A stretch of DNA of 64,000 nt from Cyanobium gracile PCC 6307 (GTDB taxonomy: Bacteria; Cyanobacteriota; Cyanobacteriia; PCC-6307; Cyanobiaceae): assembly GCF_000316515.1 (NCBI RefSeq), contig NC_019675.1, forward strand, positions 1,203,964 to 1,267,963, read 5' to 3'. Both the position numbers and the translations under genes were made by a program. Shown piece by piece: positions 9,323-18,217 of the stretch. The notes under the pieces are model-generated. The model ran no database searches and was not told where the DNA came from. It worked only from the letters and a program-made list of their open reading frames with translations. The first letter of the stretch is position 1; every line of letters starts with the position of its first letter.

Positions 9323-10536
9323 GGCGGCCCCGGGCCCTGGTCAGCACCATCGAACCGGTGGACGGCGGCGTGCCCGCCATGACCACCGCCGTCACCCGGA
9401 TGCTCGAGGAGCTCGACATCGAGCCCGTGTTCGCCTGGTATGCGCCCTGGAGCACCCATCCGCGTCTGTCGGTGCCGCTGCATGCGCTCGCCAGCGGCCG
9501 GCGCCCCGGCCGGATGGAGCGCCGCGTCTACGGCGACCATGAGGGCCATGGCCTGGGGGCCTGGCTGCCGGAGCTGGAGTTCACCCACTACCTGCCGCGG
9601 CGGGCCTGGAGGGAGCTGGTGGCCGGCTGCGACCTGCACCTCTCGGTGACGGGCAATCCTCTCTGCGCCGTCCCCTTCGCCCGCCTGGGGATCCCCTTCC
9701 TGGCGTGGGTGGCCACCCCCTGGAAGGAGGATCGGGTCGATCGCGTCCGGGGCTTCTCCCGGCCCCGGCGGCTGCTCGACCGGATGCTCAACGGACCGGT
9801 GCTGCAGCGGCTGGAGAGCCAGGTGCTGCGGGCCCCCCGGGGCCGGATCCTGGCGTTGAGCGGCTACACGGCCAGGGCCCTGGAGGCGCTGGCCCACCGG
9901 CCGATGGACGGGGTGATGCGGATGCCGGTGAATCCCGCCGTCTTCCGCCCCGCCCCGGAGCGGCTGGTGCCCTGGCGCGTCGGCTTCGCCGGGCGCTACG
10001 GGGACCCCCGCAAGCACATCACCCTGCTGCTGGAGGCCGTGGCCCGCCTCGTCGCCGCCGGCCACCCCGTCGAGCTCGTGCTGGCGGGCGAGCAGGACGT
10101 CGACCGCCTGCGCGGCCCCCTGGTGGCGATGGGACTGGCCGAGCGGGTGCGCTGCCTCCCCTGCCTGGCCCCCGCCGCCCTGGCGGAGGTGCTGCAGACG
10201 CTGGATGTGTTTGTGATCCCCTCCCACCAGGAGGGGCTGTGCATCGCGGCCCTCGAGGCCATGGCCTGCGGCGTCCCGGTCGTGAGCACCCGCTGCGGCG
10301 GACCGGAGGACTACGTGATCGACGACCGCACCGGCCAGCTGGTGGCCCGTGACGCCGCCGCCATGGCGGCGGCGATCGCGGCGATCAGCATCGATCGGGA
10401 CCGGCGCGGACGCCTCTCCGCCGGCGCGCTCACCTGGGTGCGGGAGCAGGCGAGCCCCCAGGCGGCCCGGCGCACCTTCCTGGCCCACCTGGAGGCGGTC
10501 GCCCCCGGGAGGATTCCCTCTCTGCGGGAGGCCTAG
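9319..10536 (+). CDS. Glycosyltransferase family 4
   Basis: A 405-residue GT-B enzyme. The N-terminus (ALVSTIEPVDGGVPAMTTAVTRML) has the glycine loop. The C-terminal half has WRVGFAGRYGDPRKHITLLLEAVARL and the donor-site motif PSHQEGLCIAALEAMACGVPVVSTRCGG with the EX7E-type glutamates. It overlaps the epimerase gene by 4 bases, so the sugar made or modified by that epimerase may be its donor; this is inferred from context only. Only 5 bases separate it from the amidotransferase gene downstream. Confidence 0.9.
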   Translation: MRRPRALVSTIEPVDGGVPAMTTAVTRMLEELDIEPVFAWYAPWSTHPRLSVPLHALASGRRPGRMERRVYGDHEGHGLGAWLPELEFTHYLPRRAWRELVAGCDLHLSVTGNPLCAVPFARLGIPFLAWVATPWKEDRVDRVRGFSRPRRLLDRMLNGPVLQRLESQVLRAPRGRILALSGYTARALEALAHRPMDGVMRMPVNPAVFRPAPERLVPWRVGFAGRYGDPRKHITLLLEAVARLVAAGHPVELVLAGEQDVDRLRGPLVAMGLAERVRCLPCLAPAALAEVLQTLDVFVIPSHQEGLCIAALEAMACGVPVVSTRCGGPEDYVIDDRTGQLVARDAAAMAAAIAAISIDRDRRGRLSAGALTWVREQASPQAARRTFLAHLEAVAPGRIPSLREA

Positions 10537-10541
10537 GGCCC

Positions 10542-12362
10542 ATGTGCGGCATCGCGGGCCAGCTGGGGAAGGACCCGGGCGACTTCGCCGCCAGGGTCGG
10601 CCCGCGACTCGCCCACCGGGGGCCGGATGATGCCGGCGTCTGGCAGGACGCCAACGCCTGCCTGGTGCACCGGCGCCTGGCGATCCTGGATCTCTCCCCC
10701 CTGGGCCACCAGCCGATGGCCTCCGCCTGCGGCCGCTGGCAGCTGGTGTTCAACGGCGAGATCTACAACCATGGCGAACTGCGCCGCCGGCTCGAGGCGG
10801 AGGGCCAGCGCTTCCGGGGCAGCGGCGACACGGAGGTGCTGCTGGCCTGGCTGGTGAGCCGGGGCCTGGACGGGCTGGAGGCGCTGCGGGGCATGTTCGC
10901 CTTCTGCCTCTACGACACCCGGGAGCGCAGTGCCCTGCTCGCCCGCGATCCCCACGGCATCAAGCCGCTCTACCTGCGCAGCGGCCCGGGGGGCTGCCTC
11001 GCCTTCGCCTCGGAGCTGCGGGCCCTGCTGGCCGCCGACGGCGAGGCGCCGCCCCTGAACCGCCGGGCCCTGGGGCGCTACCTGGCCACCGGCTCGGTGA
11101 GTGAGCCCGACACCCTGGTGGCGGGGGTGCAGCGCCTGCCCTGCGGCCACGCCGCCACCTGGCGCCAGGGTCGGCTGACGGTGCAGCCCTGGGGGGCTCT
11201 GCCGGAGAGCCTCGTGGGCGCCACCGGCGCCGGCTCCATGGCGGCCGCCGAGGCGGTGGCCCTCACCCGCTCGGCCCTCGAGGATTCGGTGGCGGCCCAC
11301 ATGGTCAGCGATGTGCCGGTGGGGCTGTTCCTCAGCGCCGGGCTCGATTCCGCCTCCCTGCTGGCGCTCGCCCCCCGGGGCCTGCACACCTTCACCATCG
11401 GCTTCCAGACGCCGGGCGCCGGTGGTTTCGATGAATCCGGGCCGGCAGCCCGCATCGCCGCCCACTTCGGGGCCCATCACACCCCCCTGAACCTCAGCGC
11501 CGACCAGGCCCGCCAGTGGCTGCCGGCCTTCCTGGCCAGCCAGGACCAGCCCTCCATCGATGGCTACAACACCTGGTGTGTCTCCAAGCTGGCCACGGAG
11601 CACGGGCTGAAGGTGGCCCTCTCCGGGCTCGGCGGGGATGAGCTGTTCGGCGGCTACCCCAGCTTCCGGATGGTGCCGAAGCTGCGGCGGTGGCGGCGCC
11701 TGATCGGTCCCGCCGGTCCACCGGCGGCGTGGCTGCTGCAGCGGATGCCCCAGGGGCGCCGCGCCCGGCTGCAGCGGATCGCCGGGCTCCTGCAGGCACC
11801 CGCCTCCCTGGCCGGGGCCTACGGCTGCTTCCGGGGCCTGTTCTCCCCCGCAGAGACCGAGCGTCTGCTGGCGCACTGGGGGCTCCGCCCTGAGCCCGCT
11901 GCCGTGCCGTCGACCGCCGATGGCAACGGCGCAGCGCCGGGGGGCCGCGAAGGGGTGGCCTGGCTGGAGGGCACCCGCTACCTCCGCAACCAGCTGCTGC
12001 CGGACAGCGACGTCATGGCGATGGCCGCCGGGCTGGAGCTGCGCCTGCCCCTGGTGGACGCCCAGCTGCAGCGCCGGCTGGCTCCGATCCCCGCCGCCCT
12101 GCGGCTGGCGGAGGGCAAGCAGCTGCTGGCCCGCAGCGTGCCGGAGCTGCCCGACTGGTTCCTGAACCGCCCCAAGCAGGGGTTCCGCTTCCCGTTTCAG
12201 CTCTGGCTGGACGACCCGGCGTCGCCCCTGGCCCTGCGGCTGCCCTCGACACCCCGGGGGATCGATCTGGCGCCCTGGTACAGGCGCTGGAGCCTGATGG
12301 TGCTCCAGCACTGGCTGCAGGCGCACCTCGGCCTCAGCCTTTCGCCGGCGCCCCGCCCATGA
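10542..12362 (+). CDS. asnB: Asparagine synthase-type glutamine amidotransferase
   Basis: A 606-residue two-domain enzyme. Processed Met exposes the catalytic Cys2 (MCGIAGQ). The glutaminase domain has LAHRGPDDAG, RRLAILDLS and FNGEIYN. The synthetase domain has the PP-loop FLSAGLDSASLLAL (here SAGLDS instead of the usual SGGLDS) and SGLGGDELFGGYPSF. It hydrolyses glutamine and amidates a carboxylate activated by ATP. Inside polysaccharide loci, AsnB paralogues often amidate uronic acids (WbpS-type) rather than make asparagine, so that role is favoured. The Gly-to-Ala change in the PP-loop is notable. Confidence 0.88.
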   Translation: MCGIAGQLGKDPGDFAARVGPRLAHRGPDDAGVWQDANACLVHRRLAILDLSPLGHQPMASACGRWQLVFNGEIYNHGELRRRLEAEGQRFRGSGDTEVLLAWLVSRGLDGLEALRGMFAFCLYDTRERSALLARDPHGIKPLYLRSGPGGCLAFASELRALLAADGEAPPLNRRALGRYLATGSVSEPDTLVAGVQRLPCGHAATWRQGRLTVQPWGALPESLVGATGAGSMAAAEAVALTRSALEDSVAAHMVSDVPVGLFLSAGLDSASLLALAPRGLHTFTIGFQTPGAGGFDESGPAARIAAHFGAHHTPLNLSADQARQWLPAFLASQDQPSIDGYNTWCVSKLATEHGLKVALSGLGGDELFGGYPSFRMVPKLRRWRRLIGPAGPPAAWLLQRMPQGRRARLQRIAGLLQAPASLAGAYGCFRGLFSPAETERLLAHWGLRPEPAAVPSTADGNGAAPGGREGVAWLEGTRYLRNQLLPDSDVMAMAAGLELRLPLVDAQLQRRLAPIPAALRLAEGKQLLARSVPELPDWFLNRPKQGFRFPFQLWLDDPASPLALRLPSTPRGIDLAPWYRRWSLMVLQHWLQAHLGLSLSPAPRP

Positions 12363-12470
12363 GCCGGTTCCCGGCGTGGCCGCCCGCGATGGTCGGGATG
12401 GCTCCAGAAAGGTCGCCTAGAATCTCGCCGCCGGCGGACGTCGTCTCCGCGGTGTCATCCAGTGCCCATC

Positions 12471-12504
12471 TCCATCCCTTGATCCGGTCCATCCCTTGAT
12501 CCGG
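12471..12504. repeat. Two tandem copies of a 17-base repeat in a 294-base gap
   Basis: TCCATCCCTTGATCCGG occurs twice head to tail with no spacer. It lies in the gap between the asnB-like gene and the carbamoyltransferase gene (12363-12656), which has no convincing coding sequence. A TAGAAT hexamer at 12418-12423 could serve as a -10 element for the downstream gene, but I see no good -35 partner. Function unknown. Confidence 0.6.
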
Positions 12505-12656
12505 CCGTCCGAGCGGGGATGTCGAGCCCGACAGGATGGTGGGGACCATCGGGACGGCCCCAGCGCCTCTGGCCCGGACAGGGTTCCGCCCACCCCCGAT
12601 CGCGGGGCCGCTTCCGTCCAGCCCGTCCTCCACCCGCCGTCCGGTTCCCCAGCTCC

Positions 12657-14408
12657 ATGACGCTCATTCTGGGCATCAATGCCTTCCACGCCGATGCGGC
12701 CGCTGCCCTGGTGCGAGACGGGGTGATCGTCGCCGCGGCCGAGGAGGAACGCTTCCGCCGCATCAAGCACTGGGCCGGCTTCCCCAGCCAGGCCATCGCC
12801 TGGTGCCTGGCCGATGCCGGCGTCGGGCCGGCCGACCTCGACCACGTCGCCATCAATTCCCAGCCGGGGGCCCACCGCTGGCGCAAGGTGGCCTACACCC
12901 TGGGGCACCGTCCCGATCCCCGCTTCCTGGTCGCCCGCTGGCGCAACAAGCGGGAACGGGCCGATCTGGGCCAGCAGCTGGCCCAGGCCTTCCCCGGGGC
13001 CGCGATCAGGGCCCAGCTGCACTTCGTGGAGCACCACCGGGCCCACCTGGCCTCGGCCTTCTTCGCCTCCCCCTTCGAGGAGGCGGCGGTGATCTCCGTG
13101 GACGGCTTCGGCGACTTCGCCAGCGGCGCGTGGGGCCATGGCCAGGGAACCCAGCTCAGCCTCGATCGCCAGATCTGGTTTCCCCATTCCCTCGGCGCCT
13201 TCTACACGGCGATCACCCAGTACCTGGGCTTCCCCAACTACGGCGACGAATACAAGGTGATGGGACTGGCGCCCTACGGCCAGCCCACCCGGATGGAGGC
13301 GATGCGCCGCATCGTGCAACTGCAGGAGGACGGCACCTACCGCCTCGATCTGCGCTACTTCCTGCATGCCACCCAGAAGCTGCCCCACCAATGGAGCCAT
13401 GGTGCCCCGGTGGTGGGCAGCCACTGGAGCCAGGAGCTGGAAGCCCTGCTCGGCCCCGCCCGCCGGGCGGATCAGCCGCTGGAGCAGCACCACATGGACA
13501 TCGCCCGCTCGGCCCAGGCGATGTACGAGGAGGCCTTCTTCCACCTGCTGCGGGCCCTGCACCGCAGCCACCCCAGCGACCAGCTCTGCATCGCCGGGGG
13601 CTGCGGCGCCAACTCGGTGGCCAACGGCAAGGTGACCCTGGCCACCCCCTTCCGGCGCGTCTACGTCCAGGCGGCCGCCGGCGATGCCGGGGGCGCCCTC
13701 GGCGCCGCCCTCGAGGTCTGGCACGGTCTGGGCGGGCCCCGTTCCACGCCGATGCGCCATGCCTACCTGGGCAGCCAGCCGGCCCCCGGCGAAGTGGAGG
13801 AGCTCCTGGCCAGAGCGGACACCCGTGAGGCCCTGGAGCAGGCCGGATGCAGCCTGCAGCGGCCGGAGGAGGGGGTCCTGTGCGAGCAGGTGGCTGGCGC
13901 GATCGCCGAGGGGCTGGTGATCGGCTGGTTCGACGGCCGCATGGAATGGGGACCCAGGGCGCTGGGCCACCGCTCGATCCTCGGGGACCCCCGACGCGCC
14001 GACATGAAGGACATCCTCAACCTCAAGATCAAGCGCCGGGAATCGTTCCGCCCCTTCGCCCCTTCGGTGCTGGCTGAGGCGGTGGGCGAGTGGTTCAGCC
14101 TCGACGGGGAGGTCCCCTTCATGATGCAGGTGTACCCGATCCGCGAGGAGCAGCGCCCCCGCATCCCGGCCGTCACCCACGTGGACGGCAGCGGGCGGCT
14201 CCAGACCGTGAACGCGGCGGATAACGGCCGCTACTACCGCCTGATCCGGGCCTTCGCCGACCTCACCGGCGTGCCGATGGTGCTCAACACCTCGTTCAAT
14301 GAGAACGAACCGATCGTCTGCACCCCCGCCCAGGCCCTCGACTGTTTCCTGCGCACCCGCATGGATCTGCTCGTGCTCGGCGACGTGCTGATCCGCCGGC
14401 AGGGGTGA
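12657..14408 (+). CDS. Carbamoyltransferase (NodU/CmcH family)
   Basis: About 583 residues, start taken at ATG because homology begins at TLILGINAFHADAAAAL; the longer frame from 12519 is Pro/Arg-rich and not family-like. The N-terminal Kae1-like ATPase domain shows VAAAEEERFRRIKHW, VEHHRAHLASAFF (metal-binding His pair) and AVISVDGFGDF. The C-terminal YrdC-like domain has EWGPRALGHRSIL and NTSFNENEPIVCTPAQAL. The enzyme transfers carbamoyl from carbamoyl phosphate via carbamoyl-AMP to a hydroxyl group, here probably of a sugar in the polysaccharide. It overlaps the next gene by 4 bases. NolO/NodU-like activity is family knowledge; the acceptor is inferred. Confidence 0.9.
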   Translation: MTLILGINAFHADAAAALVRDGVIVAAAEEERFRRIKHWAGFPSQAIAWCLADAGVGPADLDHVAINSQPGAHRWRKVAYTLGHRPDPRFLVARWRNKRERADLGQQLAQAFPGAAIRAQLHFVEHHRAHLASAFFASPFEEAAVISVDGFGDFASGAWGHGQGTQLSLDRQIWFPHSLGAFYTAITQYLGFPNYGDEYKVMGLAPYGQPTRMEAMRRIVQLQEDGTYRLDLRYFLHATQKLPHQWSHGAPVVGSHWSQELEALLGPARRADQPLEQHHMDIARSAQAMYEEAFFHLLRALHRSHPSDQLCIAGGCGANSVANGKVTLATPFRRVYVQAAAGDAGGALGAALEVWHGLGGPRSTPMRHAYLGSQPAPGEVEELLARADTREALEQAGCSLQRPEEGVLCEQVAGAIAEGLVIGWFDGRMEWGPRALGHRSILGDPRRADMKDILNLKIKRRESFRPFAPSVLAEAVGEWFSLDGEVPFMMQVYPIREEQRPRIPAVTHVDGSGRLQTVNAADNGRYYRLIRAFADLTGVPMVLNTSFNENEPIVCTPAQALDCFLRTRMDLLVLGDVLIRRQG

Positions 14409-15283
14409 GCGCCACGCCGCCACCCGGCCCCGCCACCGGCACCACGCCGCCCGACGGCGCCGCCGCCGGGCTCACGCTGATCGTGCCCACCCTCGATTCC
14501 CACCAGCTGCTGCCGCGGCTGGTGAACTCCCTGCAGCGCCAGAGCTGGCCCCACTGGAAGGTGCTGTTCATCGACGGGCCCAGCGGAACGGAGCACCGGG
14601 CCTGGCTGGAAGCCCTCTGCCACCGGGACCACCGCTTCCGCTGGCAACCCCAGGATCCTGCGCTCCCCGGCATCTTCGGGGCCATGAACCAGGGCTTCCG
14701 GGAGGCGCCCCCGGAGGACTGGCTGCTGTTCTGGGGCAGTGACGACTGGGCGCCCTTCCGCACCGTGCTCGAGGAGGCCATGGAGGCGACGCAGCGGGGC
14801 CCCCGCGGGGGCCAGCCGCCGGATCTGGTGGTCTGCAGCGGCCGCTATGCGGACAAGGGGCCGGACGGGGCCACCCGGCTGGGACGGCGCACCGCCTTCT
14901 CCAGCTGCAGGGCCTTCCGCCTCAGCCTGTTCCTGGGGTCCACCCCCCCCCACCAGGCCACCCTGATCGGCCCCGGGGCCCGCCGGCGGCTCGATCACTA
15001 CGCCGAACCCTTCCGGCTCTCCGCCGACCTCGACTATTTCCTGCGCCTCAGCACCAGCCGGGATCTGAGGGCCCGGGGCCTGGATCTGGAACTGGTCCAC
15101 ATGGGGGAAGCGGGGGCCAGCGGCCAGCAGACCGGCCGGCGGCTCCATGAGGTTGTCCTGGCCTACCGCCGGGCCTTCGGGTGGCTCTGGGGCCTCCCCT
15201 TCGTCCTGCGCTACGTCCGGCGGCTCTGGAGTCGCCGGCCCGGGGCCGGGCAGGGGCAGACCCCCCCCAGACGGGACCGATAA
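14405..15283 (+). CDS. Glycosyltransferase family 2 (WcaA-like)
   Basis: A 292-residue protein with GTG start inside the upstream stop (GTGA). After a Pro/Thr-rich leader of about 20 residues comes LTLIVPTLDSHQLLPRLVNSLQRQSWPHWKVLFIDGPS, then LPGIFGAMNQGF and LLFWGSDDWAPF, a GSDD acidic motif that replaces DxD in this GT2 subgroup. The end is basic (RLWSRRPGAGQGQ). It likely contributes a branch or terminal sugar to the same polysaccharide. Confidence 0.87.
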   Translation: MSATPPPGPATGTTPPDGAAAGLTLIVPTLDSHQLLPRLVNSLQRQSWPHWKVLFIDGPSGTEHRAWLEALCHRDHRFRWQPQDPALPGIFGAMNQGFREAPPEDWLLFWGSDDWAPFRTVLEEAMEATQRGPRGGQPPDLVVCSGRYADKGPDGATRLGRRTAFSSCRAFRLSLFLGSTPPHQATLIGPGARRRLDHYAEPFRLSADLDYFLRLSTSRDLRARGLDLELVHMGEAGASGQQTGRRLHEVVLAYRRAFGWLWGLPFVLRYVRRLWSRRPGAGQGQTPPRRDR

Positions 15284-15311
15284 GCTTGGCCAGGCCTGCG
15301 CAGCAATTCCC

Positions 15312-16046
15312 TTGCCCGAGGAGGAGAGGCCACCAGGGGCCGAACCGGAACCGCGGCGGCAACGGGTCCGCAAGAAAAAGCCGCGGCAGAGGGAGGGCTC
15401 GCTGCTGCAGCGTCTCTGGTGGAACCGCAGGGCCCGGCTGGGGCTCCTTGCCCTGGGCGTGGCCGGAAGCCTCGCCTGGTTCTTCGCACCCGCCTGGCAG
15501 GGGAAGCGGGGCACCTCCCCCCGGCCCTTGCGGCAGGCCGTCACGGGCGTCCCGAGGGGCTCCGCCCCGGACCCGGACGTCATCTCCGTCTTCATCGAGG
15601 ATCCCTGGCGCAGCCAGTCCGCCCTGCTGCTCTGGCGCGACCGGCCGGGGGCCTATCTGGTGCTGCAGGGCAACGCCGAGTACCAGGCCATCACCACCAC
15701 CCATCTCAGGAACCGCCAGCTCTGGCCCCGGGACACCTCCAGGATCGTGCGGCTGCTGCCGGGCTGCGACACGGTGGGCCAGGTCACCCATCTGGCAAGA
15801 CTGCTGCAGAAATGGCCCCAGCAGGGCCGCATCACGATCGTGACAGCCCCGACCCACATCGATCGAACCCTGGCGATCTCCCGGATCGTCTATGCGGGCA
15901 CCGGCTGGCAGGTGGATGGCTCCGACGCCGAGACCGGTGATCTGCGGCCCGAATCCCAGCTGCGCCTCTGGCGCGACCAGCTTCGGGCCTCCCTCTGGCG
16001 CCTGACCGGATGGGACGGGCGCCTTGACGGCAACAACTGCGTCTGA
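15312..16046 (+). CDS. Membrane-anchored DUF218/YdcF-like protein
   Basis: About 244 residues if it starts at the TTG chosen here. The frame continues upstream into the previous gene, and no ATG or GTG is better placed, so the start is uncertain. A very basic cytoplasmic stretch (RRQRVRKKKPRQRE) precedes one membrane helix (LGLLALGVAGSLAWFFA). The exported domain has LVLQGNAEYQAITT and ITIVTAPTHIDRTLAISRIVYAGTGW, the C-terminal signature of the DUF218 (YdcF/SanA/ElyC) family linked to envelope polysaccharide metabolism. The first DUF218 motif is weak. It ends 5 bases before the next gene. Confidence 0.65.
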   Translation: MPEEERPPGAEPEPRRQRVRKKKPRQREGSLLQRLWWNRRARLGLLALGVAGSLAWFFAPAWQGKRGTSPRPLRQAVTGVPRGSAPDPDVISVFIEDPWRSQSALLLWRDRPGAYLVLQGNAEYQAITTTHLRNRQLWPRDTSRIVRLLPGCDTVGQVTHLARLLQKWPQQGRITIVTAPTHIDRTLAISRIVYAGTGWQVDGSDAETGDLRPESQLRLWRDQLRASLWRLTGWDGRLDGNNCV

Positions 16047-16051
16047 TCCCC

Positions 16052-16975
16052 TTGGCCATCCCCACGCCCGCTCCGATCACGCTCTTCGGGGCCACCAGCC
16101 CGAGCGGTCAGGCCCTGATTGCTCGGGCCGCAGGGCGGGAGCTGGTGGTGGCGGGCCGACGGGAACCGCTGCCCCCGGCCGGCGGCGCCGCAGCACCGCC
16201 GTTCCTGCGCTGCGACCTGGAGGACACCAGCGCCGGGGCTGAGGTGCCGGCGGGGCTGCTGGTGAGCTTTGCCCCGATCTGGTCGTTCGCCCCCTGGCTG
16301 GACCGCTGGGCCCGCCGCGACCCGGCCGGCTTCCACCGGCTGCAGGGGGTGGTCGCCTGCTCCTCCTCCTCGGTGATCACCAAGCGCTTCGCCGCCAATC
16401 GCTTCGACCGGGATCTGGTGCAACGGCTGCGGCAGGCGGAGGAGTCGCTGGCCCAGACGTGCGCTGCCCACGCCCTCCCCCTGCGGATCCTGGCCCCCAC
16501 CCTCATCTACGGCCAGGCCGGCCCCCTGGGTGATCGCAACCTCAGCCGGCTGCGCCAGCTGCTGCGCCGCCTGCCCCTGCTGCCCCTGCCCGGCCAGGGA
16601 GGGTTGCGGCAGCCGATCCACTGCAGCCAGCTGGCCGCCGTGGCCCTGCACCTGGCCGACCGCCTGGGCGAGGACGGCTTTGACCCCTCCCAGCCGGTGC
16701 ACCTCCCCCTCGGCGGCGACGACACCCTGACCTATGCGGCCATGCTCCGGCGCCTGCAGGAGGCGACCGCCCCAGACGATCGGGCCCGCCACTGCCGCCT
16801 GCTGGCCCTGCCACCGCGTCTGTTCCTGTCCCTGGCCTCGCCGCTGCTGCTGGTCTCCCCGAAGCGCTTCGAGGCGGTGCTGCGCATGGGCGCCGATCTG
16901 GCCGGCTTCACGCCGGCCCACCGTCTTCTGGGCGGGTCCCCGGAGCCCTTTCCCGTGCTGCCCCTGGTGCCATGA
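16052..16975 (+). CDS. Atypical NAD(P)-dependent epimerase/dehydratase
   Basis: A 307-residue SDR-like protein with TTG start. ITLFGATSPSGQAL near residue 9 is the Rossmann loop, VACSSSSVITKRF holds the Ser motif and APTLIYGQAGPLGDRNLSRL is the substrate-domain segment. No YxxxK is visible where the catalytic Tyr-Lys should be. The gene overlaps the following WecA-type transferase by 4 bases. The same pairing (WbpV-like SDR next to WbpL-like transferase) is known from O-antigen loci, where the SDR supplies a quinovosamine or fucosamine donor. The role is inferred from pairing. Confidence 0.75.
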   Translation: MAIPTPAPITLFGATSPSGQALIARAAGRELVVAGRREPLPPAGGAAAPPFLRCDLEDTSAGAEVPAGLLVSFAPIWSFAPWLDRWARRDPAGFHRLQGVVACSSSSVITKRFAANRFDRDLVQRLRQAEESLAQTCAAHALPLRILAPTLIYGQAGPLGDRNLSRLRQLLRRLPLLPLPGQGGLRQPIHCSQLAAVALHLADRLGEDGFDPSQPVHLPLGGDDTLTYAAMLRRLQEATAPDDRARHCRLLALPPRLFLSLASPLLLVSPKRFEAVLRMGADLAGFTPAHRLLGGSPEPFPVLPLVP

Positions 16976-17910
16976 CCCCCCTGCACGGCCCGGCCTTCCT
17001 GCTGCTGGGCGCCGGCCTCGGGGCGCTGCTGCTGCACCGGCTGCTGCCCCTGCTGCGGCGCCGGCTGGTGGATCAGCCGAACGCCCGCAGCTCCCATCAG
17101 CGACCCACCCCCAGGGGCGGGGGCCTGGCCTTCGTGCTTGTCGGCTGCGGCCTGGCTCCCCTGGCGGGAGCGGGCTGGCCGGCCTGGATTCCCCTGATCT
17201 GCCTGCCGCTGGCCCTGGTGGGCCTGCTGGACGACCGCCTCGACCTGCCGGCCGCCTGGCGCTATGGCGTCCAGATCGCCACCGCCGGGGCCCTGGTGGC
17301 GATCACACCCCTGGCCCTGCCGTGGTGGCTGGTGCCGGTGGCGGTGTTCGCGGCCACGGCGGTGGTCAACTTCGTCAACTTCAGCGATGGGCTCGATGGG
17401 CTCGTCGCCGGCTGTGCCTCGGTGCTGCTCGTCGTTGCGGTGCTGGCCATGGCCCCAGCAGGAGGCGACGCCCTGCTCCCTCTGATCGGGGCCCTGGTGA
17501 GTTTTCTGGCCTGGAACTGGAGCCCGGCACGGGTGTTCATGGGGGATGTGGGCAGCACCTTCCTCGGGGCGGTGATCGCCGGGATGGTGCTGCAGCAGGC
17601 CACACCGGCCCTGGCCCTGGGCCTGCTGCTGGCGGGCTTCCCGCTGCTGGGGGACGCCTGCCTCTGCGTCCTGCGCCGGCTGGCCGCGGGCCAGCCGATC
17701 TTCCAGGCCCATCGCCTGCACCTCTACCAGCGCCTGCATCAGGCCGGCTGGCCCCACGGCCGTGTAGCCCTGCTCTACATCGGGGGCACCGCCCTGCTGG
17801 GGGCGGCCCTGCTCCTGCGGGGCCTGCCCCTGGAACTCGGCCTGCTGCTGCTGCAGCTGGCTCTCGGCCTGTGGCTCGATCGGCACCAGGCCGTCCCCTT
17901 CTCACCCTGA
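16972..17910 (+). CDS. WecA/WbpL-type polyprenyl-phosphate N-acetylhexosamine-1-phosphate transferase
   Basis: A 312-residue polytopic membrane enzyme (about 9-10 helices) of the MraY/WecA family (glycan-initiating PNPT). LVDQPNARSSHQRPTPRGGGLAF is the signature first loop; LLDDRLDLPAAWRYGVQ contains the catalytic Asp pair region; NFVNFSDGLDGL and FMGDVGSTFLGA are the Mg/nucleotide motifs, and HLYQRLHQAGWPH is the HxxR-type loop of WecA. It starts repeat-unit synthesis by placing a sugar-1-phosphate on undecaprenyl phosphate. It is the last gene before a 307-base gap and thus closes the upstream operon. Confidence 0.9.
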   Translation: MTPLHGPAFLLLGAGLGALLLHRLLPLLRRRLVDQPNARSSHQRPTPRGGGLAFVLVGCGLAPLAGAGWPAWIPLICLPLALVGLLDDRLDLPAAWRYGVQIATAGALVAITPLALPWWLVPVAVFAATAVVNFVNFSDGLDGLVAGCASVLLVVAVLAMAPAGGDALLPLIGALVSFLAWNWSPARVFMGDVGSTFLGAVIAGMVLQQATPALALGLLLAGFPLLGDACLCVLRRLAAGQPIFQAHRLHLYQRLHQAGWPHGRVALLYIGGTALLGAALLLRGLPLELGLLLLQLALGLWLDRHQAVPFSP

Positions 17911-18217
17911 ACGGGCAGTAACCTCATCAGGTGCAGGGATTGCCAGGGCCATGATCCATTCCGCCATCACACGATTGCTGTGTGAGAATGACAATCTCAG
18001 GAGGATTGCCTAGTCGCAATCAGCCCAGCCGGCGACAATCCCTCCAGCCGTTCCTTCCCTGGGATGTCCTTCCCTGCACCGGAAACCACACCCAGGCCCA
18101 TCATCGAGGCGAAAAGTCTCCGGCTGGAATCATCCGGATATCGGTTCCTTCCCGCTTCTTCACCTGTCTTTTCGCAGTTTCATCTCCTGATTCGTTGATC
18201 ACCGCCGAACTGAACGA
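17911..18217 (+). promoter_or_regulatory. Regulatory gap with repeated GATTGC sites before the dehydratase-exosortase genes
   Basis: No convincing gene is present in these 307 bases. GATTGC occurs at 17938-17943, 17973-17978 and 18004-18009, and inverted (GCAATC) at 18016-18021. The second copy sits in the loop of an inverted repeat CACAC/GTGTG (17968-17972 and 17980-17984), and a GAGAAT hexamer at 17984-17989 could act as -10. The spacing of 35 and 31 bases is roughly three helical turns. This suggests operators for an unknown regulator, a pattern-based inference. Confidence 0.4.
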
